Below, one piece after another: positions 36,909 to 49,400 of a DNA stretch of 64,000 nt. Positions within the stretch are counted from its first letter, which is position 1. The number at the start of each line of letters is the position of its first letter. The DNA comes from Dactylonectria macrodidyma (Eukaryota; Ascomycota; Sordariomycetes; Hypocreales; Nectriaceae): the NCBI GenBank assembly GCA_020744425.1, contig JAGMUV010000011.1, positions 248,001 through 312,000 on the forward strand, given 5' to 3'. The position numbers and the translations under genes are program-made. The notes under the pieces are model-generated. The model made no database searches and was not told the origin of the DNA. It was given only the letters and a program-made list of their open reading frames with translations.

Positions 36909-38006
36909 ATGGATTTCGCAGCGTTGATGAACAAGGAGATGGCCAAGTCCAAGAAGAACGGCAGCGGCGACAAAAAGTTCCTCAAGCGCTCCGAAGTCGA
37001 AGCCCAGCGCAAGGAGGCATACATAGCCGAACAAAAAGCCCTCGAGGCCGAGCGCGAAGCCAAAGCGGCCGCCAAGCGCAAGCGAGAAGAGGACGTCGCC
37101 GCCGAGACGGCCATCCGCGAGGAGAAGCGTCGCAAGCTCGCCGAAGAGTCGCGCAAGCGTCAGGAGGAGAAGGAGCTCGAGGAGGAGCGCGTGCGGCGCA
37201 AGCGGCTCGGCCTGCCGGAGCTGGTGAGGAAGACGAGCGAGGAGGACGAACAGGACGCCGCTGCTGGAGGAGAGGATATACCAGAAGAGGAGCTGGCTAC
37301 CAAGCTGCGAGCGCTAGGGGAGCCGGTTGCCTTGTTCGGAGAGGGACATGGGGCGCGGCTGAGGCGGTATAGGAAGTTGACGACAGTGATGACCAAGGGG
37401 CCGATCCCGACAACTCTACAGCTGGTGGAAGAGAAGGATATGAAGGTGGACGGCAAGGTGCCGCAAGATAAAGAAGGCCGAGATTGGCTCTTCCGGCAGC
37501 TGGCGAGCTACTTCACAATGGTTCTCACAGAGTACGAGAGAGCAATGGAGGCAGAGAAGCGGGAGACGAGCGCGAGCAAGACGGCTTACAACGCTATGGT
37601 GCAAACGCGTGAAAACATGAAGCCGGTACGTTCTTCATCTATGGCACTGCAGACCTACTGAGGCTGACACTACTGAACACAGCTCTTCCGCAAATTCGAA
37701 CAAGGCGACCTCGATGACTCCATCATCCAGCCCGTCATTGAGATCGTCCAGGCATTACAGGAAAGGCGGTACGTCGATGCCAACGACGGGTATCTGCGCC
37801 TCAGTATTGGCAAGGCAGCGTGGCCCATTGGTGTAACCATGGTGGGTATCCACGAGCGCAGCGCCCGCGAGAAACTGCACAACGGCGAAAAAGGTCATGT
37901 TATGGGAGACGAGGTAACTCGCAAGTACCTGCAGAGCATCAAGCGCTGCCTCACATTCGCCCAAGTGCGGTGGCCGCCCACGGATCTTCGGCAGTTGATG
38001 GGCTGA
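36909..38006 (+). CDS. PRP18: Pre-mRNA splicing factor 18 (Prp18)
   Basis: Second-step splicing factor that works with Slu7 and the U5 snRNP to position the 3' splice site. Two exons: 36909-37625 and 37683-38006 joined in phase 0 across a 57-nt intron; 346 residues. The N-terminal half is a highly charged helical region rich in Lys/Arg/Glu (about residues 15-105). It is followed by the SFM/PRP4-like motif (IPEEELATKLRALGEPVALFGEGHGARLRRYRKL, about 125-160). The Prp18 helical domain occupies about 190-335 with WLFRQLASYF, the conserved loop region YLRLSIGKAAWPIGVTMVGIHERSAREKL and KRCLTFAQVRWPP. The order of domains is exactly that of the family. Confidence 0.95.
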
Positions 38007-38432
38007 GGGACCGGACGCAAGGGGCCGAAAACATGGGGATGGTCCGGGGCGGAGGACGAAACGGCAAACTATTCATGATACCCCCGCAAAATTAGACAAA
38101 ATGGAACAAGACAACAAGGAGCAATGGCACCTCTTCAGGACTCTCGCCGGAAATAGCGACTTTGTGATTGGTTTCCTGTAAACTATGCCCCTTTGCGCCT
38201 CATCTAATCTCGCAAGGCACGTCATTTGACGTGCCGTAGTAACCGGGACCCTGAACGCCTAGGTCGTGATGTATGCATTCTCAACTCTGATTCGGTGCGC
38301 TCCGCCAAATAGTCTCTGGCTGTTCCATCGTCCGCCAAAAATAATCCGCCAAACAACGGTGGTTATTACCAACGACATAGAGCTTCACGGATAATTCGTC
38401 CTCCACCGCAATTAGCCCAATGAGGTATTGGT
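38007..38432. other. Convergent 3' region of PRP18 and CSN1
   Basis: 426 bases between converging genes, with no coding signal. A short inverted pair, GGCACGTCATTTGACGTGCC, lies at about 38216-38235 and could form a hairpin. Confidence 0.5.
38216..38235. terminator. Perfect hairpin between PRP18 and CSN1
   Basis: An eight-base perfect inverted repeat (GGCACGTC / GACGTGCC) around an ATTT loop lies between two converging genes. Whether it aids 3' end formation for either transcript is inference; it also contains two ACGTC/GACGT cores resembling CREB/bZIP half-sites. Confidence 0.4.
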
Positions 38433-40089
38433 TCATTCTAGAGCCTCAACACCGCTCGGAAGCGGCTTAATGTCATCATACCACGTCTCCTCTATTCCTC
38501 CTTTGGGACCGTGCGACTTCTTGAACCCGGCGACCTCGAGGCCAGCAGCCACGAGGCTCATGCGACGTAGTCTTTCTTTGGCTTCCTGCTCGTACTGACG
38601 AGCCGCCTCCAGAGCCTTCTGCTGCATCTCGAGACGAGGATCTGGCACAACCGCAAGGAGCAACTGCACCATTAATTTAGTGATCAACACATACTCGGAT
38701 CAAATGAAGTCCATACCTTATTCTTGGCGTCCATTCGAGCCTTCAAAGTACCCTCGCGGATCATTTCGACAAGCTCCTCCTCGAGGGACTCTCCCTCTCG
38801 AGCGAATGCCTCATTCAGAGTGTCGAGAGTAACACATGAGAAGGGGACAAAATACTGGACAATGGACTTGCTGCGAATCTGTGCATAGATGGCGGGGATG
38901 TGTCGCTGTAAGTAGATGTCGAGCATATAGTCGTTTCGAACTGACTCAAGAATCGACAAGCAGTTTGAATACCTGCCATTTACGAAGAGACTGATAGCCT
39001 TTCTAATGTGGGGCTCGTGCTCCAGAAATGTTCGAAATGACTGGTTCTCCAACACCCGAGTCTGTAGTTCCTTTCGGTCCATGGTGGCCAGGGCGAGAAG
39101 CCCTCCGTAGATAGCGACATCGTTGGGGCTTGCGACATGGCTGTAGGTTACAGAAGGCAACCCGAAGTCAGTCTGTAGGAAGCTCTTGGCAGCATCTGAA
39201 TAGTGACCGAGACCCAGGAGGGCGATTCCAGAAACAATCTTAGTGTACGCCTGTGTGGCTTTTTCCTCCTCGCCGTTCGGAACGCCAGTGATCTTGCCGA
39301 GGTTGTTGAGGACCATAGTCCAGTCGCGGCGCTGAAGGGAGATGTTGACGAGGCGCATCCCGCAATCGATTATGTGCTTGGTGGTGCTCACGTCTTGACG
39401 CATCTTGCTATAATATTCCGCAGCCTCGTTGAGGAAACCAATGCTCTCAAAGTGTCGACCGAGATCTTCATTCCCCATCTGTATGGAAAAATTCAGTTCA
39501 TCAAACGAGGAAGGTTTGGACGGGGTTGACCCACGCGAATGCTCTCTTTGATCAGGTTGTTCTTGTAGCCTTTGAGTTCCAGCTCAAGCCTCGCGGTTTC
39601 CAACTTGTTTGTACGGTCGGTGTTCTCGATCCAAGCATCGTCTCTCTGAGCCTCAGGCTCATTTGGCGCAGCCAGGCGAATGCAGTCCCACGCCTCTCTG
39701 TATCTCGACACATCTGAGCCGGCCTTTGCTTCGGCCACAGCAGCCTTGAGAGCATCGACACATAGTGACACGGAGCACTTGCCGATGAGGATGAGGCGAT
39801 CGTATCTCGTTCGGCCTGGAGGCAACGCAACCTTGGCGTTAGCGGGAGTGTGGAAGTGACGATTCGGTGAGGGGCTGGGATGACGCACCAGTGTAATTCT
39901 GGAGGTATAGGTCGAGGTCGAGTTTGGGCTGGTCTGGAGCGGCGTCAACCATCATTCCCGGTCAGGCAGAAGAGCAGCGGGGAAGCTGTTTGGGGGTCTT
40001 TGGGAGCTTGCCAACCTACCTTTGACTATGACGCCATTCATATTGTTCATTTGGGTAAAGAACTCCAGCAACGAGCTAGAATCTGCCAT
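38433..40089 (-). CDS. COP9 signalosome subunit 1 (CSN1)
   Basis: Subunit of the COP9 signalosome, which removes NEDD8 from cullins; in filamentous fungi it affects development and light response. Five exons: 40089-40020, 39933-39889, 39815-39535, 39478-38717 and 38663-38433, total 1389 nt (462 residues). The N terminus MADSSSLLEFFTQM joins through the first intron to QPKLDLDLYLQNYTG, then GRTRYDRLILIGKCSVSLCVDALKAAV, ELKGYKNNLIKESIR and MGNEDLGRHFESIGFLNEAAEYYSKMRQ, all typical of CSN1. The PCI-domain core (about residues 240-410) contains SIVQYFVPFSCVTLDTLNEAF..EGTLKARMDAKNK. The 5' exon pair was chosen because the simple continuation from exon 1 runs into a stop; the acceptor at 39935-39934 restores the conserved KLDLDLY block. 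Confidence 0.92.
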
Positions 40090-43000
40090 TTTGTATGCGG
40101 TAATTGGCAGGGACAGCACACTGAGATGAGGTTCGCGATGCAGAATAGCTTCCACAACTGGTTGTTGGACCCGGAACAGGTGGAGGCGTAGTACGGCGGG
40201 CAGGCTGTAGTGGGGCAGTAGTGGTTACGTGAAAGTGGAGACCTTCAGCCTTGGGGAGGGGGGGCAGGTGCCGACTTGTGGCGGGTACTAATTTAGGTGC
40301 TATGAAATGGCAATATTAGGGGTCACCTCAGGGTAATTCAGGTGCTTTTAAGAAATGGTCGCGAATGGCTCTAGGGTAGGACGCATTCATCTGCGAGCTT
40401 GTGCAATATCACAGCACTCAGAATATCTGCCTTGACGTTGGGTATCATTTCACGATATTGGTGAATTTATTAAAATCATGTCTATGGTGTTTCCTTGGCG
40501 ATATCTTCAAATATCGTCAAGATTTCCACCTCTTTCATGTAATTTTCCCTTTTATTCGTGGATACTTTCACAGACCCCATCGATCTTGGTTCACAAGAGC
40601 ATTCGAAGCTAACAGACGGGTGTAGGCAATACTCTGCGACTGCGAAAACGTGCGCGTCAACAGCGAAGGATCAAGTATGCAAACAGCACCCACTCGGGAA
40701 CCTCCGTGATCAGACAATCAGACGCAAATAGATGGTAACAGACACCAAATGCCCAGTGGCGACTCCTCGGAGGCCGCGACCCTAGATTACGTCTCTTAAG
40801 CTTGACTGTCCGATGCCGGTACTGGAAATAAGCACTATTCAACACCGTATTGTTGTTCATTCCCGAATACATTGCATCACGCCTTGTTGTCTTCCTTCCT
40901 ACACTACTTTAGTTGGCATACCTAGTGGCGGCCGACAGTCAATAACAAAATCGCCCGTGCCATAGAATGACCCACGGTGCGGCCGTGCAGGGAAGAGACA
41001 AAATCCGAAGGAAGGATGTTTCACTTGGACTTCTCGGCCGACTGCTGTGGACAAGCTCATGATGTGATGCGGCCGTTCTGATAATCTGTAAGGTCGGATT
41101 GGATGAGAAGGTACCTTGTGCTGCAGGGGTGGGGTACTTGCAACTGGCGATTCGTCTCTCATGGAACGCTGGCCAGAAAACCGCGCGATTCACGCAGGGA
41201 TGCACTCAGCTCGCCGAGATGCTAAGAGATACGGTCACAACCCATGGGCGTCTTCGAACGGGGAAAAGATGGATATCGGCATCTGGTGGTATGCAGTTGT
41301 CGTCATCTCACCTTCCAACTCTGTTCTAGTCGCCTGAGTCGCTGGGGTGGTGTCATTCCGGTGGCCTTCTAGAATCATGGAAGCATCCATCGAGGCTGCA
41401 GAATCGCGGCCTTCCATCCACGCATCTCTGGGAGGCGAACCACACGATCTCCAGCCAGCATTAGTGTCAATTATCGTCATGGTGTTTATAGTAGCCGCAT
41501 CCTTGAAGGTCGGACCCTTGGAGGCTGACTGGACCCTTGATTTCCCCGGCATTGGTAGCACTATGGAAAGAGCATGACGTCTCAAGCTTCTAGATCGGAA
41601 CAGCCGGATGTAGCACATGTGAGCCAGGCAAAGAGAGCGTGAAGATTGGATTTTTGACAATGCTCTCCTTTCCTCCAGGCTTGGAGGCTGACGACTCATG
41701 CGCCGATGAGATGTGACGTTGGCGAATGAGATCTGTGTGACGCCACCTGTGTCAGCGGTAGAACCCCGAGATGGACAAGCACAATCGGAAACTCGGCATG
41801 CCAGCACAATGGAGAACACTGGAAATGTATTCACTCAAAGATATACTCAAAGATGTTGATTTATCTTTGGACGCATAGGTAGAGACAGACGAGGGCATGT
41901 GTCTACCCTCATTCCTCTATTTCGCTTTGGAATGGCAATGTTCAAAGGACCATAAAAGGCGTTGAAACAAAGAAATGCCAAGCCTTTTCCCGCCAAGACA
42001 ATGTCTATCCCAATCGGTCTTCCATTTTGTCACAGGCGCATCCACTCCAACCAGACCAAAAAATAGACTAGAAAATAAAATAAAAAGTAGAGACAGTGGC
42101 CGTCCGGCTAAGGGTTAATCCTACTAGGCAATAATTCCACCAATTACGCAGCGGCGAGATGCAACGCGGCTCTGAAATGGGCGTTGATCTGGCATGTTGG
42201 ACCCGAGCGTTCGTTGCCGAACGGCACGCCTTGTCCTGGTCGAATGGCCTTGGCGCCAAGATGAGATCCGGCGGCCGAAACCCGTAGGGCCGGAGGGAGT
42301 CAATGGGTATGAACATGGGAGTGATGTCATGTCGAGTGCCGGCGACCCATAGTAGACGGGATTGGGTGGGATGGACCCCTGCATTTGGCCCTACGAAGGG
42401 GTTTCTCAAAACGTAGGTAGGTAGTGCCCACGGGTGAGTCGTGGACTCGTGGGGTGGACTCGAATTGCTTTAGGGACGGACAGATGCATTTTTAGTGCCT
42501 CTTTGGACTGGTCCAGTTTGGTGGCAGTTAAGGTAACGCTACACGGTGCACACATATTCGCGAGCCCTTCGTATATACGAGATATTTTAGAGCCCCTGCT
42601 AGGTGCACGACGTGGTGAGCCTTCCGATGATCCTGTGGGCGTGGCACACCGACGAAGCAAGCCCCCCTTCTGGAGTGCGAAACCTGGCTGTGCCACACAG
42701 TGCATTTTCGAAATTCAAGCGATGGAAGCGGCCGACCATCACGGGCACAGACCGACTTGTGGCGCGGCGGGCTTCCTCCGTCTCGCCCGGAGCCGAAGCG
42801 GCCATTTGAGGATGTGTGGGCACTGGTCTCTTCTCTATGGACTAGGATTAAGGTTCTCTCCTTCTCTCTGATGGTACGCAGTTGGACGACCAAACGGGAA
42901 AAAAAAGCGGCGCTCTCTTGTCTCCTATGGCTTGTGGTCTCGCCAGCTCTTTTTCTTCTTCTCCGCCTAGAGTTGGGTGTTTCTGTACGATGGCGTAATC

Positions 43001-45583
43001 TTGCAGGACGCCGGTTGTGTGGATTGCCGTCGGGGGTTCCGTCCCTTGGTGCTGAGTCAAATTGCGCCGTTGATGAGAGATGGGGATGAGATGGGGGAGT
43101 TTGGCTGCTGTGTTTCGCCTGTGTTTTTGGTCGGTGGATGTTGTTGTGTGCGTGCCTGCGCGGTCTAAACCCACTGATTGCCTGCAGGCCATGGCTCTCA
43201 TGCAGGCCTCCAGAGGCACCTTATCCTCATCAGAGTTCGGCCCGCTTCACCTCTGGCCGTTTGCATGGAGGTGAGTCCGCATTGTCGGGCTGGCCGGGGA
43301 CGGGAATGTGGACTGGAAAGTCTGGGGGGAGGGGAGATAGAGTTGGGCCGTTCGTCATTGCACAACCGTGGAATTGTATCATGCACTCTCTGGCGTCATC
43401 ACCACGTTCATTCTCACCCACGAACAGCAGCAACAACGTGTATAGCTCCACGTTCAAGAGAGACTGATGGGTGGGGATTACGTATCATACATGTTACCAA
43501 CAGCATAGGTCCATGGGGCCCTCGTGACTGTTCTCTAACCCGACATGAGCTGACCGGGACACACAGTGTTCGCAGATAACACGGGAACAACGTGCTTCTC
43601 CACACGTTGCGTGGGATTTGCCGCTCTCATGTAGGTAGTCTCTTCAAGTGCAAGTTGCAAGTTCCCTCCCCCGGTTCGGGTCCGCTCCTTTTTCGAGAGT
43701 TGCATGCATGTAGTTGGACCGTCAAGTTCCCCATCACAGGATGGGAGATCTGGCTGACGAGGGCAGACTGGGTCTCGAATATTGCCCTATTCTCTCTCCC
43801 ATGCCCTGTCATGTTCCCCATCTACAATCCAAGCAGGGCATCAAGCCGTATGTACAGCATCAGCTAATTACCAGTCGCCGCCGCGCCTTTGGTGTCTCCT
43901 GCATGTTGTACGTTGCATGCTGCATGCATGCATGTCCCCTCTTGCAGTGGCCTCCATCTGCTGACCCTCCCGTCTTCGCTTTTCGCGGCTGGTACCTTTG
44001 GCTCTGCATTGTGCGGGCCGGTCTGCGCGTGTTCGTGCGTTGGTTGTTCACCTTAACCTTACCTCCCGTATTGGTGCTAATCTAGGTTGGCACCGTCGTC
44101 GAGGGACAATCCGCTGGAGCGCCCCTTTGCAAGGCCAGGTGTAATAAAAGTCCCTTCTTAAGCTAAACCTTGGATGAGAGAGAGGAGGGGACGCGTGTAC
44201 ATGGCTGAAAGAGGAGAATTGCTCAACTCAATGGACTTTTAGCATGTCCTTTGGATTCCACGGGGGTTGTGACCCCGTTCGTAGTAGCTGGAGCAAGCCG
44301 GAACAATGTTCCTCACTGGGGCGCGCTCTGAGATGAGCAAGAGACTGTGCGGTTGAAGCCATCCAGCCATGTCCTCCCTCTCAGACTCTCCCTTCTCCCC
44401 CTGTGCCCTGTCTGTTCTGTCCTGGGAGTGGCCGCCAGCTTGTTCCCCCTACCAAATCTGCTGTTGTTTTACGGAGACGGGCTCAAGGGCTGCACCACCT
44501 GCACAGCCCGGATGGTGGAGGTAGCCTCCGTCCTCACCGTTGTCCCTGTCCCGTCCAGCCAGGCCCGGCCAGACGCTTAGGTTCCGTGTTAGCCGTCCAC
44601 GGGGTAGAAAACAGGACGCGGCCAGTGTATCTGGTTGGGTGCCCTGATTCTGATGGGATTCGACACACGCAGACGCACGAAACAAGCACACACTTGGAGC
44701 AACAGCACCTCGACCTAGGAGGAGCCAGGAGAGACAAACCAGTCCAGCGGGCCACCGGAGGCGCTCCCCTGGTCCACCAATCCCGGCCGTGACTACGTAC
44801 ACTGTCCGCTGTCCGATCGTCTCAATTCAATTCGTATGGCTCTTGGAGAGGGCCAGAGCCGATCCGCAACAAATCGCTCGGTGGTTTTGTACCGTGCGAG
44901 CGAGACAGACTGAAGGAAAAAAAAAAAGCCACAGAGCAAAAGCAGGGCTCGGCCTTTCGCCTTTCGCCTTGCCAGCATCCACCCCATCCCCCATCTCGTC
45001 CCCAGCTCATCCATCCCATGCCATCATCGCGCGCCATCTTTCTTGCGCCAATTCGGACATCGGATATCGGGCTCGACGCTGGGGGTGGTCCATCCATCCC
45101 ATCCCTCCATGTCCGTCCAACCAGCCTACCAGCCGGATGCTGCAAACTGGGCCCTGGGTTGGATTGGATGGGCTGCGTGTGGGTTCCTTCGTTCCTTGTC
45201 TTGTCCACAGTCCCCATTGCCTAGTCGGGCGCCCTCGAAAAAGAACCCTGTCGTGTTATTCGGGGACACCTCTAGTCGCCCAGTCGCCTCATCCAGACAT
45301 CCACCAGCACGTTACTAGAGTAGGTGCCGTACACGCTCCGTAGCTGCTCCGTAGCCGCAGCCCATGGAACCTCGTTCAGCGACTTTATTACTTTCCCCTT
45401 GGCCCATCTCGTCTTGGTCGTTTTGGCCAGTCCGTCCAGAAGTCTCTCGCGTCTTTGAGTCCCGCCGCTCGACTCCTTATCTGACTTGGTGCCGTCGCGT
45501 CTCCCCCCCTCAATTCCCCAAGGCATTCCCCCTCTCCGCCTTGTCCTCGTCTCACGTTCACTCTTGCTCACTTTGCCCTATCC

Positions 45584-45644
45584 TCTTGGCTCTTGGCCCT
45601 ATTCTCTTGGCCCCGTCTCTTGGCTGCTTGGTCTCGCTCTTGGC
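45584..45644 (+). repeat. Five TCTTGGC direct repeats
   Basis: TCTTGGC occurs at 45584, 45591, 45605, 45618 and 45638, all in the same orientation within 61 bases, about 0.8 kb before the regulator's start codon. Counted directly; binding by a factor is inference. Confidence 0.65.
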
Positions 45645-45928
45645 ACTCGCTCTGTCGCCCAATTTTTTCTTGGACGGGCGCGCTCTGACCCAATACCACC
45701 GCTCGCTGTTATTTAGACACTGTACGCTGCACTGTGCAGCCGCTACCAAACCCACCGTATCGCCGTACCGTGCTGCCCGTACCGTCGTCGCCGGCACACT
45801 GTCCAACGCTACCCCCGCCCAAAAGACGCTGGTAGCCCCGAAAAAAAGGCCCCAGACACGCCAGCGCCAAACCGAAGCGCGGACCTGACAGCGCTCTCCA
45901 CAGGCTGCGCTGACTGAAGAGAACGGCC

Positions 45929-46004
45929 CAGTGCCCACTGTCCACTGTCCAGTGCCTCAGCGCCCAGTGCCCATTGCTCTGAGTGCGAGCATCAGTGCCC
46001 ACTG
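45929..46004. repeat. CAGTGCCCACTG repeat cluster
   Basis: An exact 12-base unit CAGTGCCCACTG is present at 45929-45940 and 45993-46004, with related CCACTGTCCAGTG and CCAGTGCCCATTG units between them. Each unit is itself a partial inverted repeat (CAGTG..CACTG), so the region can form several alternative small hairpins on either strand. Confidence 0.65.
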
Positions 46005-46444
46005 GTTTTGATTTCCTCATACCTCGCCCATTCCGCTCTGTTTCTGGGCTCACTCACTCGCTGTCGCCTCTCCCCGGTCGCAAACCCGCTTGCTTCCCTC
46101 GCCGTCTCTCGCCGTCCCGCTTCCTCAAACCTTCAACTCTTTCGCTCAACCCTCGAATTCGACACCGCAACCCTCGCCTCCCTTTCGCCCTCTCGCCCTC
46201 TCGCCCTCTTTCGTATTGTATCTGCCGCCCGCTGATGGCCTAGGCCCGCGAATCTTGGGGCAATTGGGACATGCGCTTGCCGCTGGCCTTGCTTTCTGCG
46301 CCCCTGCAACTCGTTCCGCCAAGATCGCTCTCCATCACCCGCCCGCACCACTGCCGCACTCGCTATCGCTCTCCATCGCCTCACATCCATCCGCAATAAT
46401 TCTCTTCGCACGACAGCTTGGACAGTGGCCATCGTGCCCGAGAA

Positions 46445-49400
46445 ATGGTGAGTACTGCCCCTGCCGCGTCCTGTCCAGATCATTCCCCGGGATGCCTCCG
46501 TAGACGTTGCCGCAGACGTCTTCGTAGTACACGCCCGTATGCTTTTGCTTGCGCATGCACCTACCAATGGGACACTCACTGTGGCTCCATCGCTGGTGTT
46601 GGTGCTGCGTTCTTGGTGCTGGTTCATAGCGCAAGGTCCCTCTCATCCCCCGGCGCCATCCTCCTTCTCCCCTCCACCCTCCAGGCGCCCAGCGCCCAGC
46701 GCCTCCATCTTCATCATCGCCATCACCATCGCCATCGTTTTGCTGACCCCATCTAGCCTGAAATGCCGACTGATGCCGCCGAGGACGACCCTGGCCAGGG
46801 GTCGACCAACGACTGGCTCGCCAACGACGTCCCATCACCATCGCTCAGCGCCAAGTCGGACAATGAAGGCGACGACGATGGCAACAACTCGATTGACGCG
46901 CCATCACAACCGATCCAAAAACGACGCCGAGTAACCCGCGCCTGTGACGAATGCCGTCGTAAGAAGATCAAATGCGACGGCAAACAACCCTGCACGCACT
47001 GCTCCGTCTACAGTTACGGTACGATTCGCCATTTATGCTTCCATCCTGCATTTCTTGTCCGGCTTCAATCCCCTCTCCAAAACGCGACTCCTTGCTACAC
47101 ACCTTGAGCTGACCACCCCCCCCTTTAGAATGCACATATGACAAACCTTCAAACCGCAGGAGAAACCCCGCACCGCAATACATCGAAGCCCTGGAAAGTC
47201 GTCTTCAGCGCGCCGAGTCGCTGCTTCACAAATTTATGCCCGATGTCGACCTGGCCGACCCCAATCTCGACCCAGCTATCCAGCAAGAGTTCCACAACCG
47301 CGAAAATGCCCGCTCAGGGTCCAAAGCCCGGCAAATCCATACGCCTCAAAGTCAACATTCTTCGCATGTTCACATTGCTCAGCCCGACCACCACAACGAA
47401 GCTCACCTCACTTCTATGATTGATTCCATCGGCCAGCTCGAGTTGGACGAGCGCGGAGGTTGGGATTTCCATGGAGTGTCATCCGGTGCCGTCTTCCTGA
47501 AGCGAATGAAGGAACATTTCCGAGGCATGCTTGGCCCTGTTGGAAAGACGACGTTTTTGGCACGACCCGATCGAACTCCTAGCCTCGCGAACCTCGACTC
47601 GCCTTCGCCCGCCGTCTCTTCTCCATTCTCCGCTGTACCCGCGTCCCCTGAACTCCCGCCCAAGGAGGTGGCCCGTAAACTCTGCTACTACTCTCTCAGC
47701 TGTGCCACATGTCTGGTCCGCATCGTGCACGTCCCGACCTTTTATGAAAACTTCGAAAAACTGTACGAAAAGCCGCTCGACAGCCTCTCACAGGACGAAA
47801 CGCACTTTCTTGGCCTCCTTTACGCCGTTATGGCCCTGGGTTGTATGTACAACAACCTGGACGATGACACAGGAAGCATGGCCTTTCGGGAAGCCACCGA
47901 CGAAGGGTAAGATGAACTTTGAATCCTGACCGTAAGACGAGGCTAACTCAATATGACAGGATCAAATACTATAACTCAGCACGATCCCTCTTGCAGGACA
48001 TCACAGAGTGCCGCGACCTCACATCATTACAGGCTCTCCTGTTCATCATTCTCTTTCTGCAAGCTACATCAAACCTTAGCGGCTGCTACTCATTCGTTGG
48101 CATCGCGCTCCGCTCGGCCTTGCGAATAGGCCTCCACCGACACTTACAGCACGAGAAAATTAACACGGTTGAGGAAGAAGTTCGAAAACGCGTGTTCTAC
48201 GTAATACGACAGATGGATATTTATGTTTCGACTTTGCTGGGATTTCCTCTCCTCCTCAACGTCGATGATATCGACCAGCCATTCCCCGCCGAAGTTGATG
48301 ACGAATTCATCACTCCCTCCGGAATCCTCCAACCACCGCTGGGGACATCCTCCTTCTTCGAAGCCTTCAATGCCCACTCTCAGCTGATGGAGATTCTTTC
48401 GAAAATAACCAAATATGTCTATCCAATGAAGGGGTTGGGCCAGAGCGTCATGAAGGACAACAAGCCGACATCGACATATCTTATCAGCTATGGACGTATC
48501 AAGGAAATCGAGGCTGATTTGCACTCTTGGTTCGAGCGGCTACCGCAAAATTGGCGGCCGAGCGCCGACGGTCCGATTGAGGTCGTACGGTAAGTCTGAG
48601 TCGCAATCGACACTTGTCTCACAACGTGCTAACTTGACAACTAGCGTTCGCCACCTGTTGAGATTTGCCTATGCTCATGTGCAACTGGTCCTGTACCGAC
48701 CATTCCTCCACTACGTATCTCCCCGCCTTAGCCAAGGGACTAAGGTCGACGAGCTTTCGTATGCATGCGCAGCGGCGGCAATCAGCGTATCTCGCAACAT
48801 TGTGCATATTGGTCTTGAGATCCGCAAGCAGCGGGTTCTCAGTGGTCCTTATTGGTTCATGCTTTACACCGAGTTCTTTGCCGTCCTTTCTCTGGTATTT
48901 TATGCTACCGAAAATCCCGAGAAGCCGGGATCTGGGGAGGTGTTGGCCGATGCCCGAGCAGGCAGACAAATGATTTCCGCTTTGGCGGACAAGAGCATGT
49001 CTGCCGAACGGCTCACGAATGCCCTTCAAGTTTTGTTCGATCAAATACCCGAGCAATTGGACCCTGGACGCATGCGAACCGTGCCCTCAAAAAAGAGATC
49101 GGCGCCCATTGGCAGGCCATCATCCGTCTCGTCGCAGCAGACGACAATCCCCCCCAGCATGTCCTCGCGACAAACTGCCGACTACGTCCGCGGCACCAGT
49201 CAACTCACCAACACCAGTTATGCAACCAGCTTCACGCAAGGTACTATGGATCAAGCTCCAGCGACAACTGCTGCCGGTTTCCCGGACAGCGCCTTCTCGA
49301 CCAACTTTGGCGACTTTATGTCAATGGATTTGCAAGCACGGGATACGCCCGATTCCACTAGCACAGCGGCCAGTTCGCAGCGCAACCACCCGTACCCGAC

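Larger units (their letters stand above)
40090..46444. other. 6.4-kb gene-free interval upstream of the Zn2Cys6 regulator
   Basis: The interval lies between the 5' side of CSN1 and the next gene. Open frames are short, overlapping and without family character; a 199-codon minus-strand frame at 41235-41834 is the longest and was not accepted. The last kilobase is strongly C/T-rich and carries several short direct repeats (45584-45644, 45929-46004, 46186-46212), consistent with a long promoter and 5' leader for the regulator. Confidence 0.45.

Noticed and set aside
41235..41834. 199-codon minus-strand open frame in the long intergenic region
   Set aside because: Composition is like a random translation of C/G-rich DNA, it overlaps equally open plus-strand frames, and no family motif or splice extension was found.
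43905..43935. GCATGCATGCATG run as a functional element
   Set aside because: A short simple repeat, common by chance; no second cluster or partner motif was found.
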